NCBI GenBank assembly: GCA_016784735.1
Contig: JADHUC010000024.1
Location: 1-54,916, forward strand
Reading direction: 5' to 3'
Origin: Pirellulaceae bacterium
GTDB taxonomy: Bacteria > Planctomycetota > Planctomycetia > Pirellulales > Pirellulaceae
Length of the DNA stretch: 54,916 nucleotides
Shown: piece by piece, positions 44,600-53,857 of the stretch
Layout: each line of letters starts with the position of its first letter
Numbering within the stretch: the first letter of the stretch is position 1
Notes under the pieces: generated by a model
Databases searched by the model: none
The model's input: the letters and a program-made list of their open reading frames with translations, nothing else
What the model was told of the DNA's origin: nothing
Position numbers and translations under genes: made by a program

Positions 44600-45137
44600 C
44601 GTCCTTCTCCTCGAGAAATCGGCGTAAGCCTTGTCGGGCGTAATGGAGTCTTGATTTGACCGTTCCGGGCGGAATCCTCAGAATCTCGGCAATCTCGGCC
44701 GTGCTGAAGCCGTCCTCGTAGCGAAGCGAAAGGATGGCTCGATCGTGGCCCGGCAGATCGGCGAGGGCCTCGCGGAGGTCCGCGTATTGCCGGTCCGCAC
44801 GAGCTCGTGCCGCCTCTTCCCATCGCTCTGCGTAGGCCTCGTCCGCACGGCGCGAGCGTTGGCGCCGGCGAATCCAATCGCGCGATTTGTTGCAGGTGAT
44901 CTGATACGCCCAAGCAGGAAAAGCCGCCGGATCTTCGAGCCGAGCGATGCGACGGCTCACCACGATCCAGGCTTCCTGGATGACATCCCAGGCTGCCTGC
45001 TCGTCGTCAGTCAGTCGCCAGGCCAACCGCCACAGCCGGTCCTGCCACCGCTCGATCAATTGCCCAAGTGCCTCAAGCGACCCTTCCTGGGCCTGGATCA
45101 CCAGCAATTCGTCGTTGATTCGTTCGTTCTGGTTCAT
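44592..45137 (-). CDS. ECF-family RNA polymerase sigma factor
   Basis: From ATG 45137 (MNQNERINDELL) the protein is 181 residues, normal for group 4 sigma factors; the longer in-frame start gives an unlikely leader. Region 2 reads LGQLIERWQDRLWRLAWRL, AWDVIQEAWI and FPAWAYQITCNKSRDWIRRR. Region 4 reads LPGHDRAILSLRYEDGFSTA, EIAEILRIPPGTVKSRLHYA. It directs RNA polymerase to a private promoter set. The following overlapping membrane protein is the likely regulator. No autoregulatory ECF promoter could be identified in the 225-base divergent gap upstream. Confidence 0.92.
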   Translation of the reverse strand: MNQNERINDELLVIQAQEGSLEALGQLIERWQDRLWRLAWRLTDDEQAAWDVIQEAWIVVSRRIARLEDPAAFPAWAYQITCNKSRDWIRRRQRSRRADEAYAERWEEAARARADRQYADLREALADLPGHDRAILSLRYEDGFSTAEIAEILRIPPGTVKSRLHYARQGLRRFLEEKDDE

Positions 45138-45362
45138 TCGCCAGTTAGGTCGTCTGGGAGCGAGGAACGGTTCAGGAGAATTTGTGAAAAAACTTGAGGC
45201 GATTTCATGACGCGGATGATCCTTCCCAATCAATGACCCCAAATGTATAACCCGCTGCTGGTTCTGGCCTCAATGCTCCACTCGCGGATTCCTTCTGGCC
45301 GGCAGGTCGGTTACGATATTTGGAGCACTTTGTTTTCGTTTAGCGGTCACAAGGAGACTCCC

Positions 45363-46349
45363 ATGCAAAGAATGATAACTTTTCTGACCGTGTGCGCGGT
45401 GACCCTATTCGGTTCGGTCGCCGCGATGCCAAGCCGTGCGACGGCTCAGACGGTAACGATCAAACAGTCCGACGACCGTTTGAGCGTACTGATCGACGGC
45501 GAATTGTTCACGGAGTACATCCTCCGCGGGCATTCTCGGCCGGTACTGTTTCCGATCATCGGTCCTCACGGCTTGAGCATGACCCGCAGCTATCCGATCA
45601 AGATGGGCGTACCCGGCGAATCGCACGACCACGTGCACCAGAAACCGATGTTCTTCGCCTACGGTTGGGTCAACGGTGTCAACTTCTTCGCGGAAGCTGC
45701 GGATTCCGGAAAGACCGTGCACGATAAACTGCTGAAAGTGGAGAGCGGTTCCGAACGCGGGCTGATCCAGACCACGAACAACTGGATCACAGTAGACGAC
45801 AAGATCGTCTGTACCGACACACGGACGCTGTCTTTCCAGGCGGTTCCGGGCGGACGGGCCATCGACTGGGAAATCACCCTGCACGCCTCGCACGGAGAAT
45901 TGACGTTTCGCGATGACAAGCACGGCATCATGGCCATCCGCACGCATCCGAACCTCCGCTTGGATAATGCTCCGGACGCCGGCGTGACCACCGCCAATGG
46001 CCAGGCCGTCAACAGCGAAGAGGTCAGTGGAAAGGCGGTATTCGGCAAGCGGGCCAAGTGGATCGACTACTGGGGGAAGATTGATGACAAAATGGTCGGC
46101 ATTGCCATCTTCGATCATCCGTCCAACCCGCGACATCCCACTTGGTGGATGGCGCGCGGCTACGGCTACGTGGCTGCCGACCCCTTTGGCGCTCACGCGA
46201 TCGGTGGCGAGCCGCCGGACACTGGCGACATGACGATCCCCGCCGGAGAAGCGATCACATTCCGCTACCGGTTCGTGTTTCACGAAGGCGATCCCAAGCA
46301 GGCAAAGATCGCCGAGCAATACCGCCAGTACGCCACGCCGTCGGAGTAG
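45363..46349 (+). CDS. Secreted DUF6807 (PmoA-like) protein
   Basis: ATG 45363 with AAGGAGA 5-6 bases upstream; signal peptide ends SRATAQT. The roughly 300-residue beta-rich body has the DUF6807/'methane oxygenase PmoA' pattern: LFTEYILRGHSRPVLFPIIG, GLSMTRSYPIKMG, DHVHQKPMFFAYGWVNGVNF, FRDDKHGIMAIRTHP and WIDYWGKIDDKMVGIAIFDH. The His-rich loop could bind metal. The family name is historical; no link to methane oxidation is expected, and these proteins usually occur with DUF1080 and Gfo/Idh/MocA genes. A GH5 gene follows on the same strand. Confidence 0.88.
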   Translation: MQRMITFLTVCAVTLFGSVAAMPSRATAQTVTIKQSDDRLSVLIDGELFTEYILRGHSRPVLFPIIGPHGLSMTRSYPIKMGVPGESHDHVHQKPMFFAYGWVNGVNFFAEAADSGKTVHDKLLKVESGSERGLIQTTNNWITVDDKIVCTDTRTLSFQAVPGGRAIDWEITLHASHGELTFRDDKHGIMAIRTHPNLRLDNAPDAGVTTANGQAVNSEEVSGKAVFGKRAKWIDYWGKIDDKMVGIAIFDHPSNPRHPTWWMARGYGYVAADPFGAHAIGGEPPDTGDMTIPAGEAITFRYRFVFHEGDPKQAKIAEQYRQYATPSE

Positions 46350-46505
46350 ATCCCTTTGCCAACGCGAATTCTTGAAGACGTTGCCATTTGTGGTGTAGGC
46401 TCCACGCGTAGTAGGGCGCGAGCCGACTTCTCGGCCAGATTCCACCAGACCGCAATGCGAGTGTTCCGAGACGAAAGACGCACCATGATCCACAAGGAGA
46501 CCGAC

Positions 46506-48044
46506 ATGTTCTATTGGCGAATTATTCGTCCTTTCAAGCACCTGTTGGCAGTCCTATTGCTGGCTTGGCCCGCGACGACCGTCGTCACGGCAGCCGAACT
46601 TCCGGCGACAAAGCTGTTCGTCGATTTCGAGGAGGCTACAGGGATCAAAATGACGCCCGTCCAAGCCGAATCGAAATTGGTGAGAATCGACGGCAACCGC
46701 GTCTTGCAGATCACAACGAAGGCCGCGGACTCGTGGCCTGGCGTGCAAATCGAACCCCGAGCGGGCAAATGGGATCTTGCGGGATTCGAAGCCGTCAAGA
46801 TGGATGTCGTCAATCCCCAAGACGTCGCTGTTCGCGTTCTGCTGTCAGTCAAGAACCCCGGATCAGACGGACGCAAGAACTGCAACACGGAGTCCGTCAG
46901 CGTGCCGGCCAACGGCCGAGCGACCTTGGTTTTGCCCTTCGGCTCATGGCACGGCGAAACGAATCATCCGATTGATCAGTCGAATATCGTGTCCGTGATG
47001 ATCATGTTGGACCGCCCCGGCCGGTTGCACGAATTCACAGTCGACAACATACGAGCCACGTCCCTGGAGGAGGACATGACCGAGGTCGTGGAATCCGCCT
47101 TCTTCAAGCAATTGGTCCCCGTCTACGGTCGCGGCGTCAACTTGGGCAACGCGCTGGAAGCGCCCAAGGAAGGCGAATGGGGCGTCCGGCTGGAAGAGCA
47201 GTATTTCGATCTGATCCAGCAAGCCGGGTTCGATTCCGTGCGGATTCCAACTCGCTGGTCCAGTCATGCGGCGCACTCGGCACCGTACCATATCGACGAG
47301 GAATTCGTGGATCGCGTGAAGTGGGCCGTCGACAACGCAATCCGCCGCCGACTATCCGCCGTGCTGAACACTCACCACTACGACGAGATCTTCAGTCAAC
47401 CGGACCAGCATCGCCAGCGGTTCTTGGCTCTATGGGAACAGATCGCCGAGCAGTTCAAGGACTACCCACCGGCCCTTTCGTTTGAGTTGCTGAACGAGCC
47501 GCACGACAAGTTAACGGCGGACAAATGGAACAACTTGCTGGCCGAAGCCATTACCGTGATCCGGCAGACAAACCCCACGCGGAAAATCGTCGTCGGCCCC
47601 GTCGGCTGGAATGCGGCGAGCGAACTGAATACGCTCCAGTTGCCCGAAGACGACCGCAACCTGGTGGTGACGTTCCACTACTACTCGCCGTTCCAATTCA
47701 CGCATCAAGGCGCCGGCTGGGCCGGCAGGCAATCGCAGCAGTGGCTGGGCACGAAATGGACAGGCACCGCGGCGGAAAAGGCGGCCGTTCGTCGCGACTT
47801 GGACACGGCCATCCGGTGGGCAGTCGAACATCGGCGGCCGGTCTATTTGGGCGAGTTCGGCGCGTACAGCCGGGCCGACATGGAATCCCGTTCGCGATGG
47901 ACGCAGTTCGTAGCCGACGAAGCGATCCGACGCAAGATCGGATTCGCCTACTGGGAGTTCTGCGCCGGTTTCGGCGTTTATGACCCGGACAAGAAACAGT
48001 GGCACGAGCCGCTGAAGAAGGCGCTGCTGCCAGGCCAGCAATGA
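46506..48044 (+). CDS. Secreted GH5-family glycoside hydrolase (cellulase-like) with N-terminal CBM-like domain
   Basis: ATG 46506 with AAGGAGA 6 bases upstream; signal peptide LLAVLLLAWPATTVVTAAE. Residues about 28-185 form a galactose-binding-like/CBM11-type sandwich (VKMDVVNPQDVAVRVLLSVK, FTVDNIRATSLEED). The GH5 TIM barrel follows: RGVNLGNALEAP, FDSVRIPTRWSSH, acid/base Glu331 in LLNEPHDKL, FHYYSPFQFTHQGAGW, nucleophile Glu450 in YLGEFGAYSR, and FAYWEFCAGFGVYD. Retaining mechanism; beta-1,4-glucan or mannan-like substrates are typical of the family. Alone at the end of its strand, converging with the ceramidase-like gene across a palindromic repeat. Confidence 0.92.
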   Translation: MFYWRIIRPFKHLLAVLLLAWPATTVVTAAELPATKLFVDFEEATGIKMTPVQAESKLVRIDGNRVLQITTKAADSWPGVQIEPRAGKWDLAGFEAVKMDVVNPQDVAVRVLLSVKNPGSDGRKNCNTESVSVPANGRATLVLPFGSWHGETNHPIDQSNIVSVMIMLDRPGRLHEFTVDNIRATSLEEDMTEVVESAFFKQLVPVYGRGVNLGNALEAPKEGEWGVRLEEQYFDLIQQAGFDSVRIPTRWSSHAAHSAPYHIDEEFVDRVKWAVDNAIRRRLSAVLNTHHYDEIFSQPDQHRQRFLALWEQIAEQFKDYPPALSFELLNEPHDKLTADKWNNLLAEAITVIRQTNPTRKIVVGPVGWNAASELNTLQLPEDDRNLVVTFHYYSPFQFTHQGAGWAGRQSQQWLGTKWTGTAAEKAAVRRDLDTAIRWAVEHRRPVYLGEFGAYSRADMESRSRWTQFVADEAIRRKIGFAYWEFCAGFGVYDPDKKQWHEPLKKALLPGQQ

Positions 48045-48088
48045 AAAACAAGTGCAAACACCATGTGGGTGTATCCGACAGTTGCACT

Positions 48089-48155
48089 ATGATTTTGCCC
48101 ACAAGTGATCTTGCCTTGTCTTCTTCGGGCAGGACAATTGTCGGGCAAGATCATC
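48089..48155. repeat. GATTTTGCCCA-type intergenic palindrome, copy 3
   Basis: ATGATTTTGCCCACAAGTGA, then TCTTGCC, is mirrored by GGGCAGGACAATTGTCGGGC and AAGATCAT. It sits exactly between two convergent genes, where it could end transcription from both sides. Confidence 0.82.
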
Positions 48156-48179
48156 TGGAGTTCGCCTCTGGTGAGGCGA

Positions 48180-49925
48180 TCAATTCGAAGCACGCAGAGC
48201 CGTCTCTTTGGCAAAGCGACTCAAGACCTCGACCGCCCGCTCGGCCATGACGTCACCGGCCGGTTTCTCGAGCGGTGGTCGGAATTTGGTGTAGCGGTAG
48301 AAGGCGCTCATGTACTCCCGGTCGCCCGTGTTGGGGCCGTCGGTGATGTAGCCATGCGATGCATTCATGTAGGCGCATGGGATGCTAACGCGTAGCGGCG
48401 AATGGCGGCGGATTTGTCGGCCGATTCCTTGAAACGGTTCGCACGGCATCCCGACGATGCCGATGTCGCCGATGCGGATTACACCGATCTCCATATCGAG
48501 ATGCTTGGGAACCGAGTCGGCGCGGCCCTGTTCGTGCCGTCCGAGCGCCCACTGGTTCCACGGCCGGATCAATTCCACCAGTCGGCCTCGGTAGGCGGGC
48601 GTGAGGGCTCGCGGAAAATTCAATCCGACGCATGACAGAGTGTCCTCGTCACCCGAATTGGCTCGCCGGATGAAGTCGTCCATCTCGTTCAGTTCGGCGA
48701 TCAGCACTTTTGCTGAAGGGAGCGGGGCCAGAGGAACGTTGACCTTTTCCATCGCAAAGTCCAGACCATCGCGTCGGGACGGTCTCAGCTTCGGCAAAGC
48801 AGCAATGTAGCTTTGGCCCAGCATGCGGCCGAACTCGGCGGATCGTTCGACGCCACCGCAGAACATTTCCTTCGAGTTCACGTCGCCCGCACAGCCTTGC
48901 AGGAAGCTAACCGGGGTGTTTCCTGTTTTGTCGAAATGCGCGGCTAGCAGGTCACAGGCAACTTGCGGCCATTCGCCAAAGACCACCGGTTTTTCCGGAT
49001 GGTAGCTGGTGACAGGATGGCCGGTGAATTGAGCGAGCGCCGCGACAACTTGACCGGTTGCATTCTTGAGCACGACAACCGGAGCCTGCGTGTCGATGTC
49101 GCCGTTGAAGTCATCACCCACAAGAACGCGGTCTTCCTCGCGCATGAAATAGGTCGTACCGTCCGCTCGGCGCCCTTTGCGGTTATACGTGATCCGGCGC
49201 TCGCGTCCTTCGGCCCACCAGACGGTCACCGGCTGGAGCATCTCCGGCAGGCGTTTGGCGTGACTGCGTACTTCGTCCAGGAACTTCTCGCCAATCGGCA
49301 GCAATTCGGCCGGCGGCACATTCTTGTCCTGTGTTTCGTAGGCAGACACACGCTTTCCGGAAAAGGAGACGCTACTGTGATTGTGCGATGTCCACAGCAG
49401 CACGTGCGACACCGGCAACTGCAGATCGCGAGCAATGGTCTTGCGAAAAAGCTCGCAAACATCGGCACGCGTAGTGCCGCCAAAGTGCGTGGTGACCAGG
49501 CAAAGACGCGTCGCGCCGCCGTCCAGCAGCACAACCGTCGTTTTCAGCGGGCCGACGACTCGCCGGGCCCGCGCGCCAGTCCGGCTGGCGGTCGCCGCGT
49601 TTGGCTCCGGCGCGATCCCAAATTGAAGGGCAGCGGCACAAAGGCGCGGTTGTTTCACCAGGGCATCGGCCGCAGGAAGTTGGGACGCCACAGTCGTCCA
49701 GGTGACGAGGATGAAAGAAATGACTGGAAGCGGTTTCAGAACGCCGTTGTGGCCGGTCAGAGGGCCGTTGTGGCCGGTCTCCCGACCGAGCCACAGACTC
49801 CGACCGTAGGTCTCCCCTGGAAATCGGAGACCTGCGGTCCGTCGGGCGGCGGGGTCAGAGACCCACGCCGAACCTTGGATGAAAGAAACGACTGGGAGCG
49901 GTTTCAGGATCCGCGGCTGAGCCAT
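48180..49925 (-). CDS. Ceramidase-like secreted hydrolase with duplicated signal-peptide region
   Basis: A 581-residue protein of the neutral/alkaline ceramidase N-terminal type (PF04734): LQFGIAPEPNAATASRTGAR, LLWTSHNHSSVSFSG, ALAQFTGHPVTSY, FLQGCAGDVNSKEMF. It is a distant paralogue of the gene at 4202-5656. The N-terminus is abnormal: RILKPLPVVSFIQG (residues 5-18) is repeated as GVLKPLPVISFILVTWTTVA from residue 61, the second copy continuing into a normal signal sequence. The 56 residues between come from a 168-bp duplication containing a palindromic repeat. Translation may really start at an internal codon, or the leader may be disrupted. Start 49925 is therefore tentative. Confidence 0.78.
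   Translation of the reverse strand: MAQPRILKPLPVVSFIQGSAWVSDPAARRTAGLRFPGETYGRSLWLGRETGHNGPLTGHNGVLKPLPVISFILVTWTTVASQLPAADALVKQPRLCAAALQFGIAPEPNAATASRTGARARRVVGPLKTTVVLLDGGATRLCLVTTHFGGTTRADVCELFRKTIARDLQLPVSHVLLWTSHNHSSVSFSGKRVSAYETQDKNVPPAELLPIGEKFLDEVRSHAKRLPEMLQPVTVWWAEGRERRITYNRKGRRADGTTYFMREEDRVLVGDDFNGDIDTQAPVVVLKNATGQVVAALAQFTGHPVTSYHPEKPVVFGEWPQVACDLLAAHFDKTGNTPVSFLQGCAGDVNSKEMFCGGVERSAEFGRMLGQSYIAALPKLRPSRRDGLDFAMEKVNVPLAPLPSAKVLIAELNEMDDFIRRANSGDEDTLSCVGLNFPRALTPAYRGRLVELIRPWNQWALGRHEQGRADSVPKHLDMEIGVIRIGDIGIVGMPCEPFQGIGRQIRRHSPLRVSIPCAYMNASHGYITDGPNTGDREYMSAFYRYTKFRPPLEKPAGDVMAERAVEVLSRFAKETALRASN
49709..49907. repeat. 31-bp direct repeats 168 bp apart enclosing palindromic elements
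   Basis: The direct repeats at 49709-49739 and 49877-49907 differ at 2 of 31 positions. Between them lie GTGGCCGGTC-type hairpins and a GTAG-headed hairpin (GACCGTAGGTCTCC at 49802-49815 facing GGAGACCTGCGGTC at 49826-49839, one mismatch). The period is 56 codons, so the reading frame survives. Confidence 0.85.
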
Positions 49926-50035
49926 GGTTTTTCCTTTCGCGATGGCACGCAGGGTGCAGTGGACCGTCGTCCTCTTCCAGGATCGTCCGCCGCGCGTTTC
50001 AGGTCAACCGTCTGACGCTTCAAAGGCCGGTTAGC

Positions 50036-50269
50036 CTATTCGGCCTCGGGGAAGACGGCGTCGATTTCCAGCGCCGTCAGCGTTCGAGGTTTCGTCGAAT
50101 TGGCGGAACGTCGGTCGAGTCTCAGCGACGCGTGGTTTCGCCCTGGAATCAGGTGATCCGGGTCAAGCGGGGCCGTCAGCAGCTCTTTTGCCTTCGGCTG
50201 AAGCTCTCTCACCGGTTGTCCGTTGAGCGTCACTTCGATCTGATCGTCCTGCTTTAGGTTATGTATTCC
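50036..50269 (-). pseudogene. C-terminal fragment of a secreted protein (likely the same broken gene as 50317-50616)
   Basis: About 77 codons without a proper start (first possible GTG at about 50233, preceded by in-frame sense codons and a stop at about 50270). It reads DDQIEVTLNGQPVRELQP, then LTAPLDPDHLIPGRNHASLR and TLTALEIDAVFPEAE. This is a beta-sandwich-like C-terminal end such as terminates planctomycete exo-sialidase-like proteins. Confidence 0.5.
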
Positions 50270-50316
50270 TCAACCGCAGAGGAGATGGCAGTATCGGGCG
50301 GTTACCTGTCTGCCGG

Positions 50317-50616
50317 TTAGGCAAGATTGGGCCTTGACCAGAGGATTCGCGCCACCAGGTGCTTCTGGGTGAGCATCAGCACGGCCGGTCGCCCGTCGCG
50401 TCCGCTCCGGGGGACGGCGGCAAGGTACGGGTGGAACCAGAAGAACTGATCGCTGAACTCCTTGTAGACGGCTTCCACCTTGATTGGGTAGTCGAGCGTT
50501 GCGGCGCCGCCGGCGGCTGAGGGCTGATCGGCCACCACAACCGGAACGACGGCAGCAATCGCCAGCAACACTCCGGCCATCGGGAAAATGGCTCGATTCC
50601 TTCCACGACTTCTCAT
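50317..50616 (-). pseudogene. N-terminal fragment of an exo-sialidase-like secreted protein
   Basis: From ATG 50616 there is a signal peptide (MAGVLLAIAAVVPVVVADQP), then YPIKVEAVYKEFSDQFFWFH, PYLAAVPRSGRDGRPAVLML and TQKHLVA. This is the start of BNR sialidase-like proteins that normally continue for some 400 residues with Asp-boxes. Here the frame ends after ILWSRPNLA. With the C-terminal piece 50 bases downstream on the same strand, a large internal deletion is the simplest explanation. Confidence 0.55.
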
Positions 50617-50661
50617 ACGCTGGTCTCGTCCGCTATCGGTTGTTGATGCGACATTTCCCAT

Positions 50662-51073
50662 TTGAATTGAGCCTGAAGACGATCCTGGCTGGCAGTGTCG
50701 CGATTATAACACGCTGCGCCCCCGCCGCGTCTATCGCGTGGTGATGTTCTGACGTTTTCTCCCCCGCAGCCCCGATCTTTCGAACCCGCTGCGAAGCTTC
50801 TATCTCCTTGGCCGATTGCTCGGCTACCAAACTGGGTCGCGCGAGTGAATGAGCCGCTGAGGGAGCAGGAGTTGGATGCAGTGCGTCGCCCGCGTACGGC
50901 GAGGCAGTCTCTTGGGCGATTCACGTTGGGTAAGAACGACGGCACGTCGTCTGGGGCTTGAGTCGGCGCTCAGCCCTCCCGGCCGCCCGATAGTTCGTCC
51001 GGTTCAGAAAACACAAAACAACGAATCCTGACCGTCCTGACCCCTTCTTCCCCTCCCCCTTATCTTCCCCTTC
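50662..51073. other. Non-coding stretch upstream of the sialidase remnant
   Basis: No gene-like frame, repeat or RNA was recognised in these 412 bases. They separate the UPF0182 gene end from the broken sialidase-like gene. Confidence 0.4.
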
Positions 51074-53857
51074 TCAGGGCTCGGGAGCCTGGGCGTTGGC
51101 CTGATCGTTCAGATCCTTCAGCACTTGCTCCAACGTTTTCATCTGTTGGCCGAATTCGGCCCAGTCATCGCCGTAACTTTCCTTGGCCTGTTGCAGGTGC
51201 TGCCAGGCCCGGCGTGCCAACTCCGGTGATAGCGTCGTGCTGGTTGGCTCGGCACCCTCCGGCTTGGCCCCGATGTCTGGGGGGACTAGCTGGCTCGCCT
51301 TGGCGAGAGCCGATTCACGGCCGAACAGTTTGTCCAGGCTGCGCTCGAGGTCCTTCTCCATCGCGATACGGTCGCCGTAGGCCACAATGACCCGCTTCAG
51401 CTCAGGGATCTCCCCGCGGGCGGCCTGCAGGAACACCGGCTCGACGTACAGCAGGCTGTTCGCAATGGGAACGACGAGCAAGTTTCCGCGGATGACCACG
51501 TCGCCCCCTTGAATCCACAGGGCCAGTTGTTCCCGAATCTGTTCGTTCTGGCTGATCCGTGCTTCGATCTGGTAGGGACCATCGACTTGTTCTCCTTTGG
51601 GAAAGTTGTACACCAGCAGTTTGCCGTACTGGTCGCCGTCGTTGCGCGCGCACATCCAGGCACGCAACACGTGCTTCCCCTGCGGAGTGAAGGGGAGCAT
51701 CAGCACAAACTCCTCCTGCTCCCGAGCCTCGCCCGGTAGACGCATGATGTTGTGATACGGCTCCATCTCCCGTTCGTCCTGCCGGTACGTTTCCTTGGGA
51801 AACTCCCAGAGATCTTCGTTCTGATAAAAGATCTGGGGATCGGTCATGTGATATTTCGCATAAATCCGCGCCTGGATCTCAAACAGGGTCTTCGGTACCC
51901 GGATATGCAGCCGCAGATCCGCACTCATCTCATCCAGGGGCTGGAACATGTCGGGGAAAATCTCCTGGTAACTTCCAATGATGGGGTCGTCCCGTTCGGC
52001 GACGTAGAAGTGAACGGTCCCGTCGTAGGCGTCGACGACGGCCTTGACCGAGTTGCGGATGTAGTTGCCGAAGTTGCCCGTGGGCTGGGAATAAGGCTCG
52101 GAATTAGGCTCGGAATAAGGCTCGGAATAAGGGTAGTAGGCCGTGCGCGTGTAGGCGTCGCAGATCCAATACAGCTTTCCCTCACTCAAGACGATGTACG
52201 GGTCTTGGTCGAAGAGCAGGAAGGGGGCGAGCTTCTGCAGTCGATCAAGGACGCGACGGTAGAGCATGATGCGGCTTTCGGGGTGCACATCGGTGTTGAG
52301 GAGAATGGACATGCTTTTGAAACGGAAGGCCCAAAGCAGCCGTTTTAGCCAGCCACCCACAGGCACACCCCCATCGCCCTCGTAGTCGGTGTATTCATTC
52401 TGGTCACCCACGGGGTAATCGAATTCTTGCGCCTTGGTTCGGACGAAGACGTAAGGGTTTACGGTTTCGCCGTAATAGATTTCCGGGCGGTCGAGTTTCA
52501 GATCGGCATGACCTTTGGGCGGAATGTCCTTGAGCAAGAAATCGGGCTCGCCTTCGCGCAGAATGCGGTTCACCGGACTGAGAACGACGCCGTAGCCATG
52601 GGTATAGGTGAGTTGTTCGTTCACCCAGGTTCGACTCGGTAGTGCCTCGTAGTTGAGTTCGCGTGCCGACAGCATGACCTGACGATACTCGCCGCCAATC
52701 GTGTAGCGGTCGTTATCGACATCGTGGAAGTCATAGTAGGTACGAATCGCCTGTAACTGGGCATAGGTGCTCAGCAGGGGGCGGTGGTCCCACAAGCGGA
52801 TGTTTTCGACCGTCAGTTGGTTGGCCTCGAGCAGTTCGGGCGTCAGAGACTTGTCGTCGGCGAAGGCCCTCTCCTCCACGTCGTCGACGTTGTAGGCAGC
52901 ACGGGTGAATTCGATGTTCCACTCGATATACGGCCGCTCGGCGCTCAGCTCGTTGGGGGTCACCTTGAGCGTTTGGACCGCGACCGGCAGAGCCCGGGTG
53001 CCGAGCACCGACAGTCCGAGCCAGACAGCCACCATGCCCGCCGCCAATTTCCATCGCTTGCGGAAGCCCATCCAGATGACACCGATCGCGGCCGCCCCGG
53101 CGGCGACCATCAGCACCCACAGGACAGGCCGCAGGAAATGCACATCGGTGTAGCTGGCCCCCGCGGCCACGCCGCGCGGCGAATACAGCAGGTCATACAT
53201 GGTCAGGCGGTAGCTCAAAGCCTTGGCCATGAGCATGATGCCCATTAGAGTCAGCAAGTGTCGCTTCACCCCGGGAAGGCTGCTGAACTGTCGCTCTTCG
53301 GTCACGGCGACCTTTTCGTCGAAGATGTACACCGCTACGCTCAGGACCACGCACAGGCCCAGAGCCTGCATGAAGAGTCGATAAAGCGACTTGAGCAGCG
53401 GGAACTGAAAGACATAGAAGCCCAGATCGTTGTTGAACAAGGGATCCTGCTGGCCGAACTCGGTGGGGTGCAGATAAAGCAGCACCTGTTGCCAGAGGGA
53501 ATTCCCAACGACCAGACCGGCGACCAGAGAGATCAGCAGAATGGCGACGGGGAGCATACGGTTCACCCGGGGTTCCACGAGGTGCCGGTCGGGAATTGCC
53601 AGAACATTCCGGCCTTGGAACACCAGAGTGGTGTGTGTCGGCCGGCGCGCGACATGCAGATTGACCCATAACAAGCAGAACAAAAACACCGCTCCGGCCG
53701 CCCCAAGCCAGAGTTTCGTGGTGAGCACGGTGAGGAACACCCCCGAGTACTGCACCTGCCCAAACCAGAGCCAGTCGGTGTACAGCCCGCTGAGACTGCC
53801 CCCGATGAGGAACAACAATAGCAGCACCGCCAGTACGATCAGAACCATACGTTTCAT
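51074..53857 (-). CDS. UPF0182-family large integral membrane protein
   Basis: A 927-residue full-length member of UPF0182 (PF03699). The N-terminal about 310 residues hold roughly seven hydrophobic segments (MVLIVLAVLLLLFLIGGSLS; AAGAVFLFCLLWVNL; MLPVAILLISLVAGLVVGN; YRLFMQALGLCVVLSVAVYI). A large soluble, probably extracytoplasmic domain follows with family-typical WNIEFTRAAYNVDDVEE, LWDHRPLLSTYAQLQAIRTY, ELNYEALPSRTWVNEQLTYT and HGYGVVLSPVN. An Asp/Glu-rich helical tail ends the protein. Its function is unknown. A 12-bp tandem repeat encodes YSEPYSEPNSEPYSQP within the soluble domain. AAGGGA lies about 10 bases before the start. Transcribed alone. Confidence 0.93.
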   Translation of the reverse strand: MKRMVLIVLAVLLLLFLIGGSLSGLYTDWLWFGQVQYSGVFLTVLTTKLWLGAAGAVFLFCLLWVNLHVARRPTHTTLVFQGRNVLAIPDRHLVEPRVNRMLPVAILLISLVAGLVVGNSLWQQVLLYLHPTEFGQQDPLFNNDLGFYVFQFPLLKSLYRLFMQALGLCVVLSVAVYIFDEKVAVTEERQFSSLPGVKRHLLTLMGIMLMAKALSYRLTMYDLLYSPRGVAAGASYTDVHFLRPVLWVLMVAAGAAAIGVIWMGFRKRWKLAAGMVAVWLGLSVLGTRALPVAVQTLKVTPNELSAERPYIEWNIEFTRAAYNVDDVEERAFADDKSLTPELLEANQLTVENIRLWDHRPLLSTYAQLQAIRTYYDFHDVDNDRYTIGGEYRQVMLSARELNYEALPSRTWVNEQLTYTHGYGVVLSPVNRILREGEPDFLLKDIPPKGHADLKLDRPEIYYGETVNPYVFVRTKAQEFDYPVGDQNEYTDYEGDGGVPVGGWLKRLLWAFRFKSMSILLNTDVHPESRIMLYRRVLDRLQKLAPFLLFDQDPYIVLSEGKLYWICDAYTRTAYYPYSEPYSEPNSEPYSQPTGNFGNYIRNSVKAVVDAYDGTVHFYVAERDDPIIGSYQEIFPDMFQPLDEMSADLRLHIRVPKTLFEIQARIYAKYHMTDPQIFYQNEDLWEFPKETYRQDEREMEPYHNIMRLPGEAREQEEFVLMLPFTPQGKHVLRAWMCARNDGDQYGKLLVYNFPKGEQVDGPYQIEARISQNEQIREQLALWIQGGDVVIRGNLLVVPIANSLLYVEPVFLQAARGEIPELKRVIVAYGDRIAMEKDLERSLDKLFGRESALAKASQLVPPDIGAKPEGAEPTSTTLSPELARRAWQHLQQAKESYGDDWAEFGQQMKTLEQVLKDLNDQANAQAPEP
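52083..52130. repeat. Four 12-bp tandem units inside the UPF0182 gene
   Basis: Units of GGCTCGGAATAA (plus strand), with one or two substitutions each, encode repeated (Y/N)SEP tetrapeptides. The unit length keeps the frame, so copy number can change by replication slippage. Confidence 0.85.
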
